This document shows, piece after piece, positions 12,720-24,276 of a stretch of 64,000 nucleotides of DNA. The position numbers and the translations under genes were made by a program. Under the pieces are notes generated by a model. It made no database searches, had not been told where the DNA came from, and saw only the letters and a list, made by a program, of their open reading frames with translations. The stretch comes from Schistosoma mansoni (taxonomy: Eukaryota; Platyhelminthes; Trematoda; Strigeidida; Schistosomatidae). The DNA lies in contig NW_017385987.1 of the NCBI RefSeq assembly GCF_000237925.1, forward strand, positions 3,968,001 through 4,032,000, written 5' to 3'. How positions within the stretch are numbered: the stretch's first letter is position 1; every line of letters begins with the position of its first letter.

Positions 12720-13050
12720 TTCCATGAAGTCAAACAAATCCCCAAAATCAATAGCTCTGTAAGTCTTCGACATTTGATGCTAAGCGAATTAGTTTTAACG
12801 GACTCACCTAGCTGAGGGCGCTCGGTCACGCATCCACACATGATCACGAGTAGGTACTCCTTGCTCAACATCTTCTACGACCGCTGGACAGTTTACATTA
12901 ATCGCTTCTCGACATGTCGATATTCTATCAAATATATTTTCGAACCTCTTTGCTTCTGAATTCAGATTTCACTGGGTTGGCACATTTCGATTATGAAAGG
13001 TGTTACTAATAAAGGTGTACTCAAACTCCCAATACTTGCTGCACCTCTAA
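12720..13050 (+). repeat. Solo-LTR-like relic, second copy
   Basis: This copy has the same order of blocks as the 326-bp LTR complement: CCCCAAAATCAATAGCTC near 12741, then CTTCGACATTTGATGCT, then GATCACGAGT, then AACCTCTTTGCTTCTGA. It is closest to the relics at 6.6 and 54.3 kb, and those three share a tail that differs from the inner element's LTR. Ends are approximate. Confidence 0.65.
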
Positions 13051-13199
13051 CCGAAAGAAGTGGTGTCATCAATTTCTGCTTACTCTCTCGTGCGAATAGA
13101 TGCTACTGTCAGAGGTTAGATAGCAAAAAAGCTAACAAAACCAGTCAACATTCTGTTCCTAATGCACAATCAGTCATCTGAATATTGAACATAATCATA

Positions 13200-16100
13200 T
13201 TCAAATTTTACAGCCAAATCGCATTAACGTGGAGAATAGACGGAAGATGAGCTAATTATGTAGAGGTTTGTCTTTTCAGCATCATTTATTCATTCGTAAT
13301 TCCCCGATAAGGAACCAAAGGCTAGATTTAAGCGCGATCTCAGTCACATTAAATCCTTAATAAGCAAGCTACTCGCAGAAACAGCTTCAGGAGTAAGCAT
13401 ATGTAAACTTTATAGAATAGGACAAAAGATGGATTCGGAGGATCATCAGAAAGCCGCCTCTTGAAGGTTACATTTGCTTCGGATGAAGAGAGGAACCTGA
13501 TTCTACGTAACTCACACAAGCTGATTGGATCCGGGATATACGTCTGTGAGGATCTCAGCCTAGGTGATCGTATTAGGAGACGAGTTGCAGTAATGGAAAT
13601 AAATGAGCGCTACCGAAACCGTGAAAGAAATCTCGTTGTTAACAGTATTTAAACTATGAAAGTTCGGGGCAAAATCATCCTCAAATCACTGTGAGTGGTA
13701 AGGGAGATTTCTTCACGGAACTAAAGGTATGCTACACAAATGCTCACAGCTTACTAAGTAAAATGGCGGAGCTCAAGTCAATGGTGGGCAAAGAAATATC
13801 GGATGTTATTGCTGTCTCGGAAACTTATCTGAAGTATTAGATAATGAAATTCAGTTGACTGGTTTTTTATCCAGTAGGACTGATAGTTTAAACCGTAGAG
13901 GAGGCCAGGTTATTGTGTATATGAAAAGTCCCACAACGAGCAGTTGAAACAGTGCCACATGTTTCAGGGACATGTGAGCCGGTGCGTTGCAAGCTGAAAT
14001 ATAGACGGCAAGATATTGAATTAGTTGGAGTATGTCGCAGTTCAGAATGTGTAATAGATGATTTACTCCTAGGCAAATTCAAGTCTTGGTGTAATAGAGG
14101 TGAAAGCCTTATAGTAAGCCACTATATTGCACCGTATACAAACTAGGTAAACTTAAAAGTATGGCTTAAGATATGGCTTAAGAAACTCCTCTTCTCTTTT
14201 GGATTTAGTTGATCAAATAACTTTCCCCTCACCACTAGGGAGAAGTGACCGTGCAGTCATCTTATTCAAATTCATGACTGAAATGGCCTGTCAAACAGAT
14301 GCGCTGGCCCATCCCAACATATGGAAGGCAGACATGAAGGCGATCAACTCTACAGTGCAGACAGAAAACTGGGAATTGGACTGAGGGGCATCAGTAGAAG
14401 AGACATGGACATATTTCAAGCAGTTATACAATCGGGTAACTCGACCGCATATACCCCGGACTGTCCTAAAGAAGAAGAAGAAGAATGGCCATCCCTGGAT
14501 AGGCCGGATTATTCGACGTTAACCAAAATAAGAGAAGAAGAGTTGGAATGTTGCCATCAGCCAAATATTGCGTATTGCGATAGGACTACACGAATTTCTA
14601 CCGATTGACCAAATTCAGATATCCTAGTACGACCCCAATACTGTTCCCCAAACTCCACAGCCGTTAAATGAGAATTGTTTATGGGGTCAGCAGCAGAACA
14701 AAAATAATTTACAGACAAGGCATATTTATACAGTTAAGATGACTATGAACAGTAACCAATGGAAAGAAAGGACACGCAAAGGTTATAGTTAGGACAACTC
14801 AAAATTGACCAATAGGAAAACGACACGTGAAAGTCATAGTTAGGACAACTGTAAATAATGACCAGCAGAAAATAACATGTGAAATATGTGAAAAGTCTGA
14901 AAACATACCACTTTACATTCGAGATAATTTTTGGGAAATTCCTGTGGATATCCCAACAAACAGCGAGTACAATGGAACGCCACAGATCGGTAAGAAGCAA
15001 GTACATAATTAAAATCCGGGAGTCTCAGATTAAATATGAAATGCAGTTGGCACAATCTGCACTCAAGCGACCTAAGAGACTTTCGTCGTACATAAATTAC
15101 AGAACAAGGATGCAGCATTGGATTCTCAACCTAATTAAGAAAGGAAGTGGATCTAAATTGATATAGGACGATCAGGAAAAGCAGAGACTATGACAAACTA
15201 TTTTCGGGCAGTTTTCACTCAGGAACCCCTTCTAGAAAAAGAATCAGACCCAAATACAGAGTTGACAAACCACATGCTCACTGTGGACTTCGATCAAGAT
15301 GATGTACTTAAGGCTCTTAGCACCTTGCACATGGAAGAATCAACAAGACTGGATGAACTGCAATCCCAAATCCTGATACAAACTACACAATATATCGCAG
15401 CCCTACTGATTGTGACATTCAATGTGTCACTTGACCAAGGTGTGTTGTCCACGAGCTGGAAGGATGCAATCGTCACTCCCATACATAAAACAGGACCAAG
15501 ACAACTTCCATCAAACTACAGACCTGTAATCCTCATCAGTGTTGCAGTTAACATATTGGAAAGAATAATTAAAAAGACCATAATAACATTTATGGAAACC
15601 AATAACCTGTTAAACAACGAACTAAATGTTTTTAAGAAGGGTTTATCTTGTACGACGAACCTCCTTATAGCATGGAAATTTTGGGTAAAGGCGCTAGACA
15701 GCGGAAACTCAGCGGATGTTGTTTACACAGACTTCAGTAAGCTTTCGAAAAAGTGTCAACAAATAGACTGTTACGGAAGTTAGAAAATCTTGGTATTGCC
15801 GGACCGGCCCAAGTATTTCCTAGTAGGTCGTAGAGAGAAAGTAAGAATAAATTCCAAGTACTCCACCTGAAGACCAGTACTTAGTGGAATACCTCAAGGT
15901 TCGGTCCTACATCCTTTAGTTTTCATACTGTATGTAAATGATCTCTTAAGTATAGTACAGTCCCCAATGTTACTATATGCTGACGATGTAAAAATCTGGC
16001 GAGTAATAACTGAAGACACAGACGCATGTACTCCTCAGGCAGACTTAAATAATGTGATTAACTGGTCTGAAGAATGGCTGATGCCTATCAATGCGGCAAA

Positions 16101-16825
16101 GTGTGTCTACGTGCACTTTGGGGATACAAAGGTAAATAGGTACAGCTTAGAGGAAGTGCGAGTACCCGTGGTCCGGTCTCATAAGGATCTAGAGATGACA
16201 GTGAGTCATGATCATTTGACTACGGCCCATCGCCGGGAGGTTGCAGCTAAGGAGTTTAGAACCCTCTGGGCTTTAAAACGGTTATTAACTAAGTTACATA
16301 CTACCATGTTCACTACAGTATACACAACCTTTGTGAGAACTAAGCTTGAGAACTGCGTTCATGCCCCTGTTTAAAAGGTGACTCGGATATCCTAGGAAAA
16401 GTACAGAGGGCAGCTACCCATGCCATTCCAGAACTCCGGGGTTTAATATACAAAGAGCGGCTTAAAAAGCTGGATCTCTTTACTCTGTGGTATCACAGAC
16501 TAAGGGGAGACCTAATTTTGATGTACAGAATCCTGAGAAATAATTTCGAACCTAACTTATTCTCTCTTTTTCTTCTCACTAGATCAGGACATCTCAGAGG
16601 ACATAACAGGCCAGTAGAAAAGCCATTAACGAACAAAATACCCGTGGCACACAATTTTTCACACTGAGTCATCAATACTTGGAACCTGATAACCGAAGCA
16701 GTGGTGTCCTCACTTTCAATTGACTCATTCAAGAGAACACTTGACATTCACAGAAGCATACTAGAAAAGGAATAACGTAAGCCGTAGGCCTTCTGTCCTT
16801 ACTACACAAATCTAAAATCTAAATC
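13200..16825 (+). mobile_element. CR1/SR1-like non-LTR retrotransposon, nearly full-length but decayed
   Basis: Parts can be followed in the expected order on the plus strand. An ORF1-like segment lies at 13461-13652 (basic, with an EERN...L-S-HK pattern). An endonuclease-like segment follows at about 13725-14140 (TNAHSLLSKMAEL-type start). Then come the pre-RT helix region (15000-15170), the reverse transcriptase (15190-15783 and 15967-16374) and a C-terminal thumb to about 16770. The 3' end carries a short ATCTAAA-type simple repeat near 16808-16826, typical of CR1-like tails. Multiple stops and frameshifts separate the segments, so it cannot be autonomous. Confidence 0.7.
15190..16374 (+). 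pseudogene. Broken reverse transcriptase of the CR1-like element
   Basis: The first open piece (15190-15783) carries RT fingers with a WKDAIVTPIHK motif and a motif-A region in which the usual Phe-Asp after TDFSK is lost in a mutated, frameshifted stretch. The second piece (15967-16374) holds motif C as YADD followed by VKIWR, so the two catalytic Asp residues of motif C are present. A gap at 15784-15966 with stops joins the two. In this clade the enzyme copies RNA into DNA at a nicked target; here it is inactive. Confidence 0.65.
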
Positions 16826-17488
16826 TGAAATATGTGAATGTTATTTGGAGTCCACAATTAGAAGTTAAATATCCAATCATTTAGGTCCAAACTAATGACA
16901 AGGATTTTTGTGGTTGGTTTGAAGCACATTCGAACAACTTCTAGTTTCGGATATTAGTTTGTCCTAATCTCACGCCTATGTTATTTCTGATTCTTATTGA
17001 TTCCTTTTATCATCAAGTGTGCCAATGCTGCAAGTGTTACAAGTGGTGATGGAGTTGGGACTCCGAACTGCCATCTTTCAAAACGAAGCCTCAAGCCAGC
17101 GCTTTAGACCGCTCCTCCACTCCGTCGTACGCGTTTCACATGTGTAAAACATAAGTAAATAGTGTTCACTGGGATACAGCTGTATCCCCTAGGGGAGATC
17201 TAAAGCTAAGCCACAGAATATATTCAGTGAATACTCAATAAGAGAGGACATGACATGGCAGCACAACAGATTAAATTACACAGCTACTGTGTAAAAGGAA
17301 GGCAATGTACGGAATAGCCTCATACATTATCCCACAAGTCCAATATACGTTAGGTTCGCTTATTTTGTCCCAACTCGTTTCCCTCTTTTCGACTAGCAAT
17401 AAAAAAAATAGGTCCCCATAATTAGTACGCAATGTTAATCAAGAACTTCACACCAAGAGAGAACACGGAGTGGAAGCCACGAGTCATA

Positions 17489-17542
17489 TATAACGTAAGA
17501 ACGCTTAGTAGACATATGGTTAGTTGGATTTATCGTAAAACT

Positions 17543-17590
<48 letters not shown>

Positions 17591-17679
17591 TCATTTACGA
17601 AAATAAATAGGATATTACGCCATGGAGTTTTACGATAAATCCAACTAACCATATGTCTACTAAGCGTTCTTACGTTATA
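17489..17679. repeat. Perfect 58-bp inverted repeat around a (TA)n tract
   Basis: The left arm 17489-17546 and right arm 17622-17679 are exact reverse complements over 58 bp by eye. The 75-bp loop contains a (TA)n tract (about 17545-17588) and a short unique sequence. The outermost bases next to the arms differ. Possible explanations are a very young terminal-inverted-repeat mini-element, a palindrome created by replication template switching at the (TA)n tract, or an assembly artefact. No transposase is nearby. Confidence 0.9.
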
Positions 17680-17809
17680 GCTGATGTTACTTCATAATGA
17701 AAACGCTAAATCAGAATTTTAATCTGTAATCATAGTCATAGAATGATAGTTCATACATATTTTGTGTTTTTTTTAATCGGCTAACGTGATAGGCAGAATA
17801 GCTAGAGTA

Positions 17810-17935
17810 ACTACTTCTATGAAGTTGATGTTCATTTTGTTGTGCTAATGAGGTGTGGCAACTTGGACTGATGCAAATGTGTGCCTGCTCCTACGTTGTA
17901 GCTGTTTGACTGACAACAGCTGAACCAGACGGAAA
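17810..17935 (+). repeat. 3'-tail module of an RTE-like family
   Basis: This block (GAAGTTGATGTTCATTTT, then GGTGTGGCAACTTGGACTGATG, then CCTACGTTGTAGCTG and TGACTGAC repeats) matches 34030-34140 and 56222-56332, the 3' ends of two longer RTE-like copies. Looser matches occur at 24430-24515 and 60650-60740. It is a 5'-truncated remnant consisting only of the 3' end. Confidence 0.65.
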
Positions 17936-18848
17936 TCTCATGCGTCATGTGACCACTTGATGCACTAGTCAGAAGTTTTTGGCCAGACTATATTGGCTCA
18001 CATTCAGACGACAGACTCATAATGCTTTTCCCTAAAAATCTCATGCAAATTTTCCCATTTAGACACTTAAATGAAGAACTAAGATCAAACAGTGCATAAA
18101 TTTACTCGATTCTAAACAAATATTTTCTTGTGTAGTGTATTAGTACCCATTTGTAAACTGGAAATAGAACTCAATAATTATGAACGAAAAGGGGACTACT
18201 TACTTACGCCTGTTACTCCCAATGAAGCACAGGCCGCCGACCAGCATTCTCCAATCCACTCTGTCCTGGGCCTTCTTTTCTAGTTCTATCCATTTTTTGT
18301 TCATTCTTCTCATGTCTGTCTCTATTTCTCGGCGTATTGTGTTCTTCGATCTTCCTCTTCCCCTTCGGCCTTCAGGATTTCATGTGAGGGCTTGTCTTGT
18401 GACGCAATTGGGTGATTTCCTCAATGTGTGCCCTATCCACTTCCAGCCCTTCTTCCTCCGCTGAATTCTGGTTTGTTTTCTCCCACAGTAGGTTGTTGTT
18501 GATAGTGTCTGGCCAACGAATCCGAAGTATCTTGCGTAGACAACTGTTGATAAACACTTGTATCTTCTGAATGATGACCTTCGTAGTTCTTCAGGTTTCC
18601 GCCCCATAAAGTAGAACTGTTTTGACATTTGTATTGAAAATTCTAACCTTGGTGTTGGTGGACAATTGTTTTGAGTCCCAGATGTTCTTCGATTGTAGAT
18701 ATGTTGCTCTTGCTTTTCCGATCCGCACCTTCACATCTGCATCAGATCCACCGTGTTCATCAATGGTGCTGCCCAGATATGTAAAGGTTTTCACATCCTC
18801 AAAAGCTTCTCCGTCAAGTGTGATTCGATTGGCGCATACTGTGTTGTA

Positions 18849-19802
18849 TCAGAGAATCTTGCTTTTCCCTTTATGTATGTTGAGACCTACTGCTGCTTCA
18901 CTGGTCGTCTTCTCCTGCATTTGTTGTTGCAGGTGTGAAAGAAGAGCCAGATCATCTGCGAAGTCTAAATCGTCCAGCTGCATCCTGCCTGTCCACTGTA
19001 TCCCGTGCTTTCCTCCAGATGTTGACGTCTTCATGATCCAGTCGATCACCAGGAGAAAGGGTGAGAGTAAGCAACCTTGTCTGACACCGGTCTTTACCTC
19101 AAACGAGTCAGTGAGCTGTCCTTCACTCACGTCTTTGCAGTTTAATCCATCATAGGAATTCCGCATGATATTGACTATCTTCTCAGGCATGCCGTAGTGT
19201 CGAAGAAGACACCATAATGTTGTCCTGTCGACGCTATCAAATAATTTCTTGTAGTCAATGAAGTTGATGTGGAGTGATGAATTCCATTTAATTGATTGTT
19301 CCACAATGATCCATAGAGTTGCGATTTGGTCTGTACACGATCGATCCTTACGGAATCCAGCCTGTTGGTCTCGAAGTTGGGCGTCTACGGAATCTTTCAT
19401 TCTGTTTAACAATACCCTGTTGAAGACTTTTCTTGGTATTAAAAGAAGAGTGATGCCCCTGTAGTTATCACACTTTCTGAGATCGCCTTTATTCGGTATT
19501 TTGATCAGGTGTTCTTCTTTCCAGTCTGTTGGTACTTGTTCTTCATCCCAAATCTTACTGAAGAGAATGTGAGGTATCTTTGCAGTTGCTGCTACATCTG
19601 CTTTCAGTGCTTCTGTTGGAATGTTGTCTGGTCCTGCTACTTTGTCGCTCTTAATTTGTCTAATGGCCATGCTGATCTCTTCAATTGTTGGTGGGCCAAC
19701 ATCGATTGGGAGGTCTGTGGGTGCTGCTTCGATGTTGGGTGGGTTCAGTGGAGCTGATTGACTTAAGAGTTCTTTGATGTGCTCTACCCACCTGTTCTTC
19801 AT
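18849..19802 (-). pseudogene. RTE reverse transcriptase domain, copy 1
   Basis: This 317-codon frame holds the RT core: a PDNIPTEALK fingers motif, AGFRKDRSCTDQI, motif A with FIDYKKLFDSVDR (catalytic Asp kept), the VRQGCLLSP motif B and motif C as FADD. It reads out of a linker frame at 19681-19983 that overlaps it, so a frameshift separates RT from the endonuclease. The C-terminal part continues in another frame (18591-18794, with a TYLGSTI motif). The same 317 residues recur at 28653-29606 without a single change. Confidence 0.75.
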
Positions 19803-20548
19803 TGTTAGTGATTACCTTGCCTTCCTTGCTTTTCACTGGTCGTTCTGGTTTACGGTAATTTCCAGCGAGTTTCTTTGTTGCATCATACAATCGTCTCATG
19901 GTTCCTTCTCTTGCAGCCTTTTCCGCTGTCATTGCTAAATCTTCCACAGATTTACGTTTGTCGGTTCTGATGCTTCTCTTCACTTGCTTGTTTACTTTTG
20001 TGTATTCGGCTTGTGCCTAGGCTTTTTCTGCTCTTGTTCATCTGATATTGATTGCTGTCTTCTTGTTCCTCCTTTCTTCAATCTTATCCAGTGTATCGAC
20101 AGGGATCCATTCTTTGTGATGGTGCTTCTTGTGGATCAGAGCCTCCTGACATGTTGAAGTGATTGCCTCCTTGATCCATTTCCAGTTGTTATCCATGGTA
20201 GTTTCCTCTCCATTGAGTAGATCATGAAAGGCCTGGAGCTTATTGTTGAGGGCTATCTCGAATTTGTTGAGTTTGTCAGTATTCCGAAGAAAGGCCGTAT
20301 TAAACTTTTGCGATGTTGTCCACCCCGTTGTCCAATGCGTTTTGAGTTTTTATTTCATCTTAGCGACCAGTAAGTGATGATTTGATGTTATATCAGCACC
20401 TCTCCCGGTTCCCACATCCTCCATCGTCCTCCTGAACTTTTTGTTGATGCAGATATGGTCGATTTGGTCCTGTGTAGTGTGATCCGGTGAAGTCCATGTG
20501 GTTTTGTGTATGCGTTTGTGCGGGAATATTGTGCCCCTTATGACCAGT

Positions 20549-21142
20549 TTATTGAAGGCAAATAGGTTTGCAAATCTGTAACCATTTTCGTTCCTTTCTC
20601 CTAGTCAGTCTATGCCGTCCCATGATGACTTCATATCCGGTGTTGTTCATTCCAACCTTGGCATTTAGATCTCCCATCAGCATGGTCAGGTCCTTTGTTG
20701 GGCACTTCTCAACGATCGACTGCAGCCTACCGTAGAATTGGTTTTTAACGTCTTCATCGTAGTCATTGATAGGCGCATAGCATTGGATGACATTCATTGT
20801 AATGCCCTCTTTCTTTGTTTTGAAGGAGGCTTTGATGATCCTTGGTTCATGAGATTCTTATCTTATAAGTGCATTTTGTGCTTGTTTGGACAGCATCAAT
20901 GCAACTCCTTGTGTATGTGTAGCATTTTCTTAATGGCCGGAGTATAACAAAAGCTCCCTTGAAGCTAGTCGTTGTTGTCCAACCTGCCTCCAATGTGTTA
21001 CACTGATCCCAAGCACCTCCAGGTCGTATTTCCTCATTTCCGCAGCAATTTGGAAGACTCTCCCGGTCTCCCACATTGTCCGGACGTTCCATGTACTTAT
21101 AAAAATTGTTGCTCTGGTTGTTAGAAGGGGCATCGGCCTCAT
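20549..21142 (-). pseudogene. RTE AP-endonuclease domain, copy 1, broken
   Basis: The first part (21142-20930) begins with a WNVRTMWETGRV motif and has the SETHW site changed to Val-Thr-His-Trp, losing the catalytic Glu. The frame then shifts (20847-21092), and a further segment (20797-20549) carries the QCYAPIND and GDLNAKVG motifs that supply metal-binding and catalytic residues in this nuclease family. In an active element it would nick target DNA to start reverse transcription. Confidence 0.65.
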
Positions 21143-21410
21143 GACTTCCGAAGGAACTCAGCTTTTATCATGAGGCGTTATAATTCTTCCTTCAACTCCC
21201 ATGGCAAAGTTTAAGTTGTTTGAATAGTATTTTCTGGTTAGTGTTTTTTTAGCGAGTTGGTTTTCTACGGGATGGGGTCGCTAACCCCATGCCCCAACCT
21301 CCTCCTCTATCCGGGCTTGGGACCGTCAGTAACCCCCCGGAGGGGCTACAGATGGAGTTGGAAAGGGGACTAGACCCCCCTCAATTTCCTTAAATCCACG
21401 TCATCTTGAC

Positions 21411-23016
21411 CGCCTTATAATACCAGAATCGATTATAAGGTTGCTTTTGGAATATTTGTCAAGGTATTGTTACCTAGCTCGTAAATCATACATTGAGGAT
21501 TACTCTTACTTGTTCGTTATAGTTCACTGAAGTTCTTACAGCTTTAAGTAATCGATGTACTATATTTTAAATGCCTACTATCTTTAACTTGCAATCATGC
21601 TTTTGTTTAATACCACTTCGGACCCCATAGTAAGTCAGGAAAAATAAGTGGAATATTAACGTCTTCATGCCAAGTCCTCCCACAGTCATTCTATCCCACA
21701 TTTCTCTGCCTTTACAAGGAGGACGAAAAGTCAAGTTGAATATACCTTTCTTCTGTGCAATTATTAAAAACATTAAAGCAATTCTTAAGCGAAACAAGTT
21801 ATTGTAATACTAGAAATATTAGAGAATCACCTGTTCACTACAAGCTGTTAAACTTTCAGTATTCCGTTAATGGATTAGCGCACATCTACTGTTCCATCTT
21901 ATCCAATGATTCACTCCTACGGCTGTCTCTGTTATCTAAACAAGTTTCATCTGTCATCATTGTGGAAAATAATTTGTTTGAAAAAGTTTTATATAGATGG
22001 ATCATTCCTGCTGGATTTTTGACAGCTAATTGGGAAGAATAACTCTTGACACGAGTTACAAAATAAACAGTCAGGATATGGCCATTGTGCGGAATTTACA
22101 GACTAACAAAACCCCGAATATTCATTATCTCCCTTCTAACCTTTATTCCTTATGTTGATCAAAAAACTATTAAGATTACCACCAATTACGAATACCATTT
22201 TTGCGAAATAGTATCCCATACTTAAAAGTAAGCGCATTTACTTAAATTAGAACAGTAACTAATTATCTTCAGTGTTTGTAAGTTTTCAGTCTATCAAGTC
22301 GAATAATTCGAAAAATAAACTGCCTATAACTGTTCTTTAGTGTTTAACAAATTTATGGACAGTTTAAATACATTTCTTCCTGAATAAATTTAGTTCTGTT
22401 GAAAACCTAACAACAACTACAAATATATTTCTTCATCTATAGTAAAATTTTGGAATTTGTCTGACGTCGGGAAAGCAATGTGTGTAGCATAGACATAAAC
22501 ATCTGTTTTGAAACACTGTAACAGTAAGATATGTAAATACCTTTCGTTGATTACTATATAACCTTATTTTACTTGTGATAAGTTTGTATAATGCTCTTCG
22601 ATCATTTTTGAAGGTTGACAAAACTGTTATTATGAGATATTAGTAAAGGGTTTTTATTAATTCGACTAACTGTTGGCTTTTTGTATGCATATTTAGAACT
22701 ATTTGTATCTTGAGAAGTTGTTTACCGTTTTTCTTCACACTGCCATGTTAATATAAGATAATCAGATGTACAAAAATAGACTAGTAACATTTTTTTCAAC
22801 AAATATTTTACAAGAGCTCCATTTTATAGTGTTTTATTTGGAAATCACAATAATGTTACACCTATTTTGCGTTTTTCCACAGAAAGCAAGACAACTCAAA
22901 CATTGATTCACGTCTCATTTTCCAACTTGCCAGTATTTCTCAAACATAAAGAAGAATCAGAGTAACCGTGTGTTAATTTCAACCATTCAATGAAAGTTCC
23001 GTGAGTAGAAACATAC
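21411..23016. other. Region upstream of SBP2
   Basis: AT-rich sequence with no recognisable element. It should hold the promoter and any 5' untranslated exon of SBP2. A candidate acceptor (TTTTTCCACAG at about 22881) precedes the coding start, so a 5' UTR intron is possible. An in-frame TGA at 23002-23004 closes the frame upstream of the proposed start. Confidence 0.4.
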
Positions 23017-24245
23017 ATGTGCAAAACGTCGGACAACGAAAGGGCAAAAAAGTCGGATTATGCAACACCTATTAAAGCTGCACGCAAATACGAAAAGAGT
23101 CAGGATAAGAAACCTCATTTAACAGGCGATCGGTGTAGTGGTGCTTTACCTCAGTCACCATCGTCATCTCACTCCTTTCCTGATATAGATAATGTCCAAC
23201 TTACAATACTATCTCGTAATACTAAACACTTGAAACAGATTGACAGGACAAAAGCCAGTAATGCCGTTCCCGAAACATTGAAAGAAAATAATAAATCCAC
23301 ACAAGTCATCCGTGCAAAGACCTCGACTAGGGAATTATCTCACATCAGCATTACAAATAAATGCATTACTCCTAGAAGTGCTGGGAATAGGAAATCAAAG
23401 AAAGTCTCTAATAATAATTTGAAAATCTCGAGGCCATCCTTAAAAAGTATCCAGTTCAACGCCCCATTTATAAGAGAATTGGAAGAATTTATAATTACGG
23501 ATGATGAGTTGAAAGTCACAACCCCGTTACAACGTCAGAAATCTCTTTCTGAAAAGCATATTGAAAGGATAGGTAAACCACTTGAAGTAATTAGAAATAA
23601 GCGACCTACTCCTCTTAAACGCTCTATTTTGAATGAGCGCACTATCCGCAAGGCTCAGCGAAGTCAGTCACTTCCAGCCCCTGTAGGAATTACTTTTGCG
23701 ACCGCTGAATCTCCTAGTGTGACGAAAACCACAGAGGTAACTGACCTATTCAATAGTTTCAGTTTTGTAGTTCCGTACTCCTTATAGCTTTAATAGTTCA
23801 CTAAAAGAACCCAATTCTTCATCGGAAATCGAAAATTATCTTGTGAGTGAGTTGATTTCACGATTGGTTGCATTCCAAGACAGAGCATATGTAACTCATG
23901 CTAATAGCCCCTTTCATCTCAAGCGAACAAAGCGTCTTGTTTGTGGCTTTCATGAAGTAATCAAACACTTAAAGTTAAAACACATGCGAATCGTCTTCGT
24001 GGCTCGCGATCTTGAAGGCAATGCTACGAGCTTTTTATGGCAAGATAAAAGTGAGTATTAGTAATTATTTAGTAATACTCTCCAGTCTCTAGTTGTATAT
24101 ATCCATTGCCTTAGTTCAAAACTCGATCGCTTTTAAGATCAATGATGCCAGAGAAGGCAAGTTGAATACTTAGGCTTGCCGTGGCAATCTAAGTAGTTTC
24201 ATGTCTGTACTTTCGAAAAGTTACTGCTAGGTCGTCTAGGTTTTA

Positions 24246-24276
<31 letters not shown>

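Larger units (their letters stand above)
18196..21410 (-). mobile_element. RTE (SR2-like) non-LTR retrotransposon, near full length
   Basis: Reading the minus strand, a GC-rich 5' leader (about 21410-21150, with a GGGGTTAGCGACCCCATCCC-type block) precedes an AP-endonuclease (about 21142-20500), a linker (20500-19700), a reverse transcriptase (19802-18849) and a C-terminal domain down to about 18380. The 3' terminus has short GTAA repeats (18196-18210), typical of RTE elements. The endonuclease is split between frames at 21092/20930 and near 20797, and its catalytic Glu in the usual SETHW motif is Val. RT motifs are intact. It is close to full size (~3.2 kb) but cannot be autonomous. From 18196 to about 20014 it is nearly identical to the copy at 28.0 kb. 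Confidence 0.8.

Noticed and set aside
18622-19155. Plus-strand 177-codon frame, repeated at 28426-28959
   Set aside because: Antisense shadow of the RTE reverse transcriptase and C-terminal domain.
23737-23787. C-terminal 16 residues and stop of the 256-codon SBP2 reading frame
   Set aside because: They come from reading through a 34-bp intron; removing it restores the frame into the L7Ae domain.
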